Positions 14,714-19,042 of a stretch of 19,042 nt of DNA are shown in pieces (positions within the stretch are counted from its first letter, which is position 1; each line of letters opens with the position of its first letter). A program made the translations under genes and the position numbers. Location: the NCBI GenBank assembly GCA_035299305.1, contig DATGWV010000110.1, positions 1 to 19,042 on the forward strand, in the 5' to 3' direction. A model generated the notes under the pieces. That model was not told the origin of the DNA. It was given only the letters and a program-made list of their open reading frames with translations, and made no database searches. The DNA is from BJHL01 sp035299305. GTDB lineage: Bacteria > Planctomycetota > Phycisphaerae > Phycisphaerales > UBA1924.

Positions 14714-15073
14714 TCACGCCGTGCGGTCCGCCGACTTCTCTTCCGTCGCTCGCATCACATCCAGCGTCCGCCGCGCATCAGTCTTCGCGAGACTCATCGG
14801 CCGCGGCTGATTCACCAACCCGCACCCCGGACAAAACGTCCCGTTCTCGCTCGACGGCTGATCCGCCAGCGAATGCCCGCACCCCAAACACACCTCGGCG
14901 TTGATCGAAAACTTGCTCGCAACCGTGTGCACCGCGAGATACAACGTCGCCACCGCCACGCCCACCACGGGCCACGCCGGCAGCGTCGTCCACGCAATGA
15001 CACCAACCGCAGTCGTCACAATGCCGACCACGATCCAAAGTGCCCGAGTGCGAATACGGTCCATGAGTCGCAT
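14714..15073 (-). CDS. Small membrane protein with zinc ribbon, function unknown
   Basis: I do not recognise a named family. The product (119 aa from ATG 15073) has two adjacent hydrophobic segments near the N-terminus: WIVVGIVTTAVGVIAWTTL and PVVGVAVATLYLAVHTVA. A zinc ribbon follows, with CLGCG and CPGCG separated by about 15 residues, and then a polar tail with many Lys, Arg, Asp and Glu. The hairpin topology would leave the ribbon in the cytoplasm. Starts at 15094 and 15064 are also possible and none has a Shine-Dalgarno. I prefer 15073 because TACACT (15084-15079) lies 5 bases before it, consistent with a leaderless transcript. It resembles the C-terminal part of the protein at 8692-9438 in layout, not clearly in sequence. 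Confidence 0.68.
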   Translation of the reverse strand: MRLMDRIRTRALWIVVGIVTTAVGVIAWTTLPAWPVVGVAVATLYLAVHTVASKFSINAEVCLGCGHSLADQPSSENGTFCPGCGLVNQPRPMSLAKTDARRTLDVMRATEEKSADRTA

Positions 15074-15078
15074 AAGAA

Positions 15079-15084
15079 AGTGTA
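15079..15084 (-). promoter_or_regulatory. Candidate -10 element directly before ATG 15073
   Basis: TACACT on the minus strand lies 5 bases before ATG 15073. Initiation 6-7 bases past the hexamer would fall on the start codon itself. No good -35 hexamer is seen. Confidence 0.28.
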
Positions 15085-15162
15085 GCGGAAACATCGTCGC
15101 GAGCGCACTGCACGCTTCACACTTTCATCCTCACGCCCCACACCACATCCACGTCCTCAAAT

Positions 15163-15195
15163 AAAAAAGGGCACGGACCACTGTCCGTGCCCTTT
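15163..15195 (-). terminator. Rho-independent terminator of the DEAD-box helicase gene
   Basis: GGGCACGGAC (15169-15178) and GTCCGTGCCC (15183-15192) form a perfect 10-bp stem around a 4-base loop, extended by three A-T pairs. On the minus strand it is followed by TTTTTT (15168-15163). It lies 20 bases past the helicase stop. Confidence 0.93.
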
Positions 15196-15215
15196 CTCAC
15201 TTCGCAACTCCCCGC

Positions 15216-17234
15216 TTACCGACGGCGTCCGTCATTGCGGTTGCCCGAGGGCCGACTCGGTCGACCGCCGCCGCCACCACCACCGCTGCGAGGACCACGA
15301 TCACTGCGCGGGCCGTTAAATCCGCCGCGCGACGCGCCAGTTCCGCTCGACTTGAACGGCTTGAACGCCTTCGCCGGTCGATCATTCCCGCGCGGAGCAT
15401 CGCTCCGCGCCGGCTGACCACCATCCTGATTCGGCCGCGCTGCTGGCCGCTGATTGCCGTACTTGTGCGCGAACTTCCCGCCAATCTTCCGATCACCGCG
15501 CTGCTCAGGCCGCGCATCAGGCCGCGCGTCCGTCCGCGGATAAGGCCGCGACTCGCCGCGCGAATCTCCACGAGGCTGCGCCCGCGGCTCGCTCTTGGGT
15601 TCTGTCCGCGCGTCCTGCGCCGCACGCTTGGCCATCTCATGCCGCGGCGTACCCGCACGCGGCTTGGGCTCCTGTCGATACGGCTCAGGCCGCTTGGCAA
15701 CAAACGCGCTGCCATGATCATCACCATGATGACCCGACGCATGCGCGGGCTTCGCATCACGATGCACATCAGGCGTCCGGCGCTCACGATGCGGCACGAT
15801 CGGATCAGCCGTGTTTTCCACGCGCTCATTCCGCGGCCCGCGCTGCGGCTGCCGACGATCGTCATACAGGCGCGTGTTCTCATCGCGCCCGCCCATGCGC
15901 CGCACCTGATCGCGCGGCACCGGCTGACGAATCTCCACCGCCGACTCAGGCAGTGAAGGCGTGGGCTTGAGCGGAATCCGCTTGCGCATCATCTTTTCAA
16001 TCTGTTGCAGCAGTGCCTGCTCTTCGCGATCACAGAACGCAATGGCAATGCCCGTCGCGCCCGCTCGACCTGTCCGGCCGATGCGGTGCACATACGCCTC
16101 AGGCTCCATGGGCAGGTCGTAGTTGATGACGTGCGTCACGCCGTCAACGTCCAGCCCGCGCGCCGCGACGTCCGTCGCCACCAGCACGCGTGAACGCCCC
16201 GCACGGAACAGATCCAGCGCACGCTCGCGCTGATTTTGACTCTTGTTCCCGTGAATCGCAACCGCGTCCACGCCGAATCGCTCCAGCGCCGTCGCCAGCT
16301 TGTTGGCGCCGTGCTTGGTGCGAATGAACACCACCACGCGCGACATGCTCTCATCTTCCAGCAGCAGCTTCAGCAGCGCGGGCTTGCTCTTCTGGTGCAC
16401 CATGTACAGGCTCTGCTCAATCAGCGGAGCCGCGCTGGCCACAGGAGTCACCGACACCTTCACCGGATCGCGCAGCAGCGAGTCCGCCAGGTGCATGATC
16501 TCCTTGGGCATCGTCGCGCTGAAGAGCAGCGTCTGCCGCTCCGTCGGCACGGCCGCCGCGATGCGACGAATGGGCTGAATGAATCCCATGTCCAGCATGC
16601 GATCCGCTTCGTCCAGAATGAACGTGTGCACGTCGCGGAAGTCCGTCAGCCGCTGCTCCATCAGGTCAAGCAGTCGGCCAGGCGTCGCCACCAGAATGTC
16701 CACGCCGCGATGCAGCGCACGCACCTGGTGAAACTGACTCACGCCCCCGAAGATCACCGTGTGCTTCAGCCCCGTGTGCCGGCCATACGTCGCAAAGCTG
16801 TCGCCGATCTGCGTCGCCAGTTCACGCGTCGGGCTCAGCACGATCACGCGAGGCCGCGCGGGACCCACGCGCGACTTGTCGGTCGGCTGGGTGAGCAACC
16901 GGCTCAGCACAGGCAGCGCGAACGCCGCCGTCTTGCCCGTGCCCGTCTGTGCGCACCCGAGAATGTCACGACCCTTCAGAATCGTCGGAATCGCCTGCGC
17001 CTGAATGGGCGTGGGCGTGTGATAGTTTTCTTCGACCAGCGCGGCTTGCACCGGCGCGGCCAGACCAAGGTTCGAGAAGCTCACTCGCTCGCCGTCGCCC
17101 TGCGGCGCAGACTGAGGTGCGGAACGCTTGTGATCATCGCCTTCAGCATCCGGCACAAGCGTGCGCGGCTGCTTCTTGGTGGCTTGATGGGCGTGAGCGT
17201 GGGGTTCGAGAACGGGTTGCATGAAAGGGGACAT
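15216..17234 (-). CDS. DEAD-box ATP-dependent RNA helicase, RhlE-like, with long basic tail
   Basis: This enzyme unwinds RNA duplexes using ATP, in ribosome assembly, mRNA decay or cold adaptation. From ATG 17234 it is 672 aa. All core motifs are intact: Q motif (FSNLGLAAPVQAALVEENY...TPTPIQ, residues 53-78), I AQTGTGKT 95-102, Ia PTRELATQ, Ib TPGR, II DEAD 208-211, III SAT 239-241, V ATDVAARGLD near 353-362 and VI HRIGRTGR 383-390. The order and spacing match RhlE. Residues about 430-672 are a low-complexity tail rich in Arg, Pro, Asp and Gly, with a run of seven Gly near the end, probably an RNA-binding disordered region. The start is uncertain: a TTG at 17240 has AGGAG 9 bases upstream, while ATG 17234 is 15 bases from it. 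The frame stays open to 17447, but that part is not helicase-like. The gene is monocistronic, with its own terminator. Confidence 0.93.
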   Translation of the reverse strand: MSPFMQPVLEPHAHAHQATKKQPRTLVPDAEGDDHKRSAPQSAPQGDGERVSFSNLGLAAPVQAALVEENYHTPTPIQAQAIPTILKGRDILGCAQTGTGKTAAFALPVLSRLLTQPTDKSRVGPARPRVIVLSPTRELATQIGDSFATYGRHTGLKHTVIFGGVSQFHQVRALHRGVDILVATPGRLLDLMEQRLTDFRDVHTFILDEADRMLDMGFIQPIRRIAAAVPTERQTLLFSATMPKEIMHLADSLLRDPVKVSVTPVASAAPLIEQSLYMVHQKSKPALLKLLLEDESMSRVVVFIRTKHGANKLATALERFGVDAVAIHGNKSQNQRERALDLFRAGRSRVLVATDVAARGLDVDGVTHVINYDLPMEPEAYVHRIGRTGRAGATGIAIAFCDREEQALLQQIEKMMRKRIPLKPTPSLPESAVEIRQPVPRDQVRRMGGRDENTRLYDDRRQPQRGPRNERVENTADPIVPHRERRTPDVHRDAKPAHASGHHGDDHGSAFVAKRPEPYRQEPKPRAGTPRHEMAKRAAQDARTEPKSEPRAQPRGDSRGESRPYPRTDARPDARPEQRGDRKIGGKFAHKYGNQRPAARPNQDGGQPARSDAPRGNDRPAKAFKPFKSSGTGASRGGFNGPRSDRGPRSGGGGGGGRPSRPSGNRNDGRRR

Positions 17235-17645
17235 ATCCAAACGAAGAAACTCCTGCGGCAGCTTTGCCGCGTGGACGCGAATCGCAGCCGCGCGACGCAA
17301 ATCGCAGCGACTGAAGCACAACGCTTCATAAGCGGGACGCACCCGGACCAAGTTGTGCGATGGATTGAGCGATGTGCTCGCGATCAGCAAACGCTGTCGG
17401 CACACGCGGGGCCCATCGGCAGAAGCATCGTCTTGCACGCGAGGCACACGCCACGCGGAGAGGACCGACGCCGCCGAAGAAATCTCAGGTTTCGCGTTGA
17501 ATGCCGCACATGTCGTGCGAGCCGCGAAAAAACGCTAAGGCCACCGGCGCACTGAACACTAGCACCGCAACCTCGCAAATGCAAGCCCGCTCGCAAGATA
17601 CGGCTCGCCCCACGCCGCATAACCCGCCCAAACTCGCCCGCACGC
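17235..17645. other. 411-base region upstream of the helicase: probable promoter and long 5' leader
   Basis: No convincing gene is present. The best promoter-like pair is at 17556-17584 on the minus strand, which would leave a leader of about 315 bases before the helicase start. Just before the start is a perfect 6-bp hairpin, GCGGCA/TGCCGC (17255-17270), directly followed by the AGGAG ribosome-binding site (17254-17250). No terminator for the upstream ATP-grasp gene is obvious. Confidence 0.5.
17556..17584 (-). promoter_or_regulatory. Candidate sigma-70-type promoter for the helicase gene
   Basis: On the minus strand, TTGCAT (17584-17579) and TAGTGT (17561-17556) are separated by exactly 17 bases. 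Each hexamer matches the consensus at four of six positions. It lies between the ATP-grasp stop and the helicase start in the expected orientation. Confidence 0.42.
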
Positions 17646-18533
17646 TCACGTAAACATCGCCAACCCCGCCCGCGCCAGCGGCTCGCATTGCTTCACGTAC
17701 TTCTCGCTGTGCGCATCCCCGCTCACGGTCGGCGTCGTGTTCGCATCGATGATCACCGCCTCGCCATCGTGTATCACAAAATCAATCTTCCCATAGTCCA
17801 GCCCGAACTTTCGCCGCCACGCCTCCACCGCCGCGGGCGGCTCATCAAACTCCTCGAGCGCCGCGTTCACGTTCTTCACATACGGATCACTTCCCCGCAG
17901 CACCCGCCCCACTTCCGCCCCGCCCATCACAATCCACATCCTCATCACAAAGTTCCCGTCGCTGTCGCGCTCGGGCAAAAACCTCTCCACGACCAAGTGC
18001 TCATTCGCCCACACCCCACTCGGCACATCGCTCACTCGCTCAAACAAGTAATACCGCGTCAACGTCCGCGCATATCGCATCAGTTTCGGCTCGCGCCGCG
18101 CATCAAACGTCAACCGATGCCGCGCGCGTTCAAACAGCGTCGGCCCACCCATGCGCCCAAACCGATGATCCGACAACCCGCCGCAGTTCCCCACCGTCTT
18201 CAAGATCACCGGCCCATCCCACACATCACCCGGTCGCACGAGATTGCTCGACACCACCGTCTTGCGAATATCACGCACGCGCCCATTCACCACGCGCGGA
18301 TGCGCCCTCACCACCTCCCACACCTCATCCGGCAAGTACGAACAGTCCACATGCGGCACGAGCACATCCGCCTCGCGCAGCACGCGCTCGTTGCCCACCA
18401 CTCCATACACCACATCCACCCGCACACCCATCGCCCGCCAGTTCGCCACAATGGGCCAGATGCGATAATGCATCGCCATCGCATCCCGCTGCAACGGATG
18501 CAGCAACACCGCGATGGACTCGATACGCTTCAT
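17646..18533 (-). CDS. ATP-grasp domain protein of unknown substrate
   Basis: ATP-grasp enzymes join a carboxylate to an amine, thiol or similar nucleophile through an acyl-phosphate. The 295-aa product has an N-terminal Rossmann-like part (IESIAVLLHP...RVDVVYG). Nucleotide-binding strands contain PVILKTVGNCGG (Lys112, Gly118, Gly119) and LVVERFLPE. The metal-binding end is DFVIHDGEAVIIDANTTPT, with Asp251, Asp263 and Asn265. The pattern recalls RimK/GshB-like or D-Ala-D-Ala-ligase-like folds but does not identify a substrate. The ATG at 18533 was chosen because homology-like sequence starts there; the open frame upstream is Arg-rich and antisense to the folate gene. The ribosome-binding site is poor. 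It is divergent from a 5-formyl-THF cyclo-ligase gene across 55 bases. A peptide- or natural-product-modifying role is possible but unsupported by neighbours. Confidence 0.8.
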   Translation of the reverse strand: MKRIESIAVLLHPLQRDAMAMHYRIWPIVANWRAMGVRVDVVYGVVGNERVLREADVLVPHVDCSYLPDEVWEVVRAHPRVVNGRVRDIRKTVVSSNLVRPGDVWDGPVILKTVGNCGGLSDHRFGRMGGPTLFERARHRLTFDARREPKLMRYARTLTRYYLFERVSDVPSGVWANEHLVVERFLPERDSDGNFVMRMWIVMGGAEVGRVLRGSDPYVKNVNAALEEFDEPPAAVEAWRRKFGLDYGKIDFVIHDGEAVIIDANTTPTVSGDAHSEKYVKQCEPLARAGLAMFT

Positions 18534-18588
18534 GTCGCATTCTTGCCCTTCCATCCGCGCCCGCGCCACGCGGACACTTCCCCTGACT
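18534..18588. promoter_or_regulatory. Short divergent intergenic region, ATP-grasp / cyclo-ligase
   Basis: Only 55 bases separate the two divergent starts, so promoters for both genes probably overlap here or extend into the genes. No clear -35/-10 pair is visible on either strand. Confidence 0.3.
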
Positions 18589-19042
18589 GTGCACACACCA
18601 CTTACCAAAGCCGATCTCCGCCGCTCCGTGCGCACGCTCCTCGCCGCACAGCCCGCGGAAGTTCTCGCCACGCGCGGCACCAACCTCATCGCGCGCCTCA
18701 CCGCCCACCCCACCACCAACTCCGCCCGCACACTCCTCGCCTTCCTCCCCATCCCCGGCGAGCCCGCCATCACGCCCTTCATCGAGCACCGCCTCGCCGC
18801 CAACCTCCCAACGGCACTCCCCCGCGCCGACTGGCAATCCGCGACCAATCACATGGACGCCGTCCTCGTGTACAACCTGTCAGTAGATTGCACCCCCGAA
18901 CGCTACAGCATTTTGCAGCCGCGTGCCGATCTTCTACCTCTGGCTCTCACCCAGCTCGATGTCGTGCTCGTGCCGGGAGTTGCGTTCGACCCGCACGGTG
19001 CCCGTCTGGGCCGCGGAGGCGGCTTCTACGACCGGTTTCTGG
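18589..19042 (+). CDS. 5-formyltetrahydrofolate cyclo-ligase (3' truncated by window edge)
   Basis: The enzyme converts 5-formyl-THF to 5,10-methenyl-THF with ATP and maintains the folate pool in the cytosol. The frame begins at GTG 18589 and stays open to the window end (151 codons). The N-terminus TPLTKADLRRSVRTLLAAQ has the conserved Lys-x-x-Leu-Arg helix. Later come LLAFLPIPGEPAITPFIE, ILQPRADLLPLALTQLDVVL and the hallmark VPGVAFDPHGARLGRGGGFY followed by DRFL, the nucleotide/folate-binding signature. The family is about 180-200 aa, so roughly the last 30-50 residues are missing. The gene is too far into the edge to see its downstream partners. In many bacteria it neighbours the 6S RNA gene ssrS; no such RNA is visible here on the 5' side. 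Confidence 0.92.
   Translation, partial: MHTPLTKADLRRSVRTLLAAQPAEVLATRGTNLIARLTAHPTTNSARTLLAFLPIPGEPAITPFIEHRLAANLPTALPRADWQSATNHMDAVLVYNLSVDCTPERYSILQPRADLLPLALTQLDVVLVPGVAFDPHGARLGRGGGFYDRFL

Noticed and set aside
15270..15295. Trinucleotide-like repeat (GGN run)
   Set aside because: It encodes the run of Gly in the helicase C-terminal tail and needs no separate explanation as a repeat element.
17235..17447. N-terminal extension of the helicase by 71 codons
   Set aside because: The translated extension has no helicase or targeting features and spans the likely leader. A ribosome-binding site and start codons occur at 17254-17232.
16236..17555. 439-codon open frame on the plus strand
   Set aside because: It is antisense to the helicase motifs, with Arg/His-rich low-complexity translation. 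The minus-strand helicase is unmistakable.
18534..18848. N-terminal extension of the ATP-grasp protein
   Set aside because: The sequence is Arg-rich, non-conserved in look and antisense to the 5-formyl-THF cyclo-ligase gene, which has a clear family motif in the other direction.
1..19042. Mobile elements, CRISPR arrays, prophage or toxin-antitoxin genes
   Set aside because: No transposase, integrase, direct-repeat array, phage structural gene or toxin-antitoxin pair was recognised anywhere in the window. The tRNA has no integrase or duplicated 3' end next to it.

Overview
This is a GC-rich bacterial chromosomal stretch that looks like core genome. I see no transposase, integrase, phage gene, CRISPR array or plasmid function. 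The best lineage guess is Planctomycetota, probably class Phycisphaerae. The clearest sign is a secreted DUF4397 protein that ends in a PEP-CTERM-like anchor of the form P-x-PG-AAALLGL...RRRR, a tail common in that class. The TolC-type protein with its PLLRGAG segment and the many short zinc-ribbon or PilZ proteins agree with this. The taxonomy is inference only.

Layout. (1) 1-1203: 3' part of a TolC-family outer-membrane efflux gene on the plus strand. (2) 5865-1216, minus strand: a tight three-gene operon of sodium:solute symporter, cytoplasmic GH20 hexosaminidase-like enzyme and AnmK-type anhydro-MurNAc kinase, joined by overlapping stop/start codons. It reads as an amino-sugar or peptidoglycan-fragment uptake and salvage module, and is the most interesting system here. 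(3) 5942-7198: a divergent MFS transporter. (4) A tRNA with CAT anticodon (probably Ile2) on the minus strand, then a lone nuoA with its own terminator. (5) 10779-7861, minus strand: ispG (isoprenoid pathway), a two-membrane-segment zinc-ribbon protein and an alpha/beta hydrolase, probably one operon. (6) 11119-11808: a PilZ c-di-GMP receptor-like protein, convergent with an MFS_3-type exporter (13317-11812). (7) 14329-13607: the secreted DUF4397 protein with a strong downstream terminator, preceded by a 384-base region with operator-like repeats. (8) A small zinc-ribbon membrane protein (about 15073-14714). (9) A RhlE-type DEAD-box RNA helicase (17234-15216) with a terminator and a long apparent 5' leader. 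(10) An ATP-grasp protein (18533-17646), divergent from the 5' part of a 5-formyltetrahydrofolate cyclo-ligase gene that runs off the right edge.

How the genes may work together. In region 2 the symporter could bring in GlcNAc-containing muropeptide or sugar fragments, the GH20 enzyme could remove the terminal N-acetylhexosamine, and AnmK could convert 1,6-anhydro-MurNAc to MurNAc-6-phosphate. This would parallel AmpG-NagZ-AnmK of Gram-negative murein recycling, but with unrelated protein families in the first two steps. The other genes look like independent housekeeping units.
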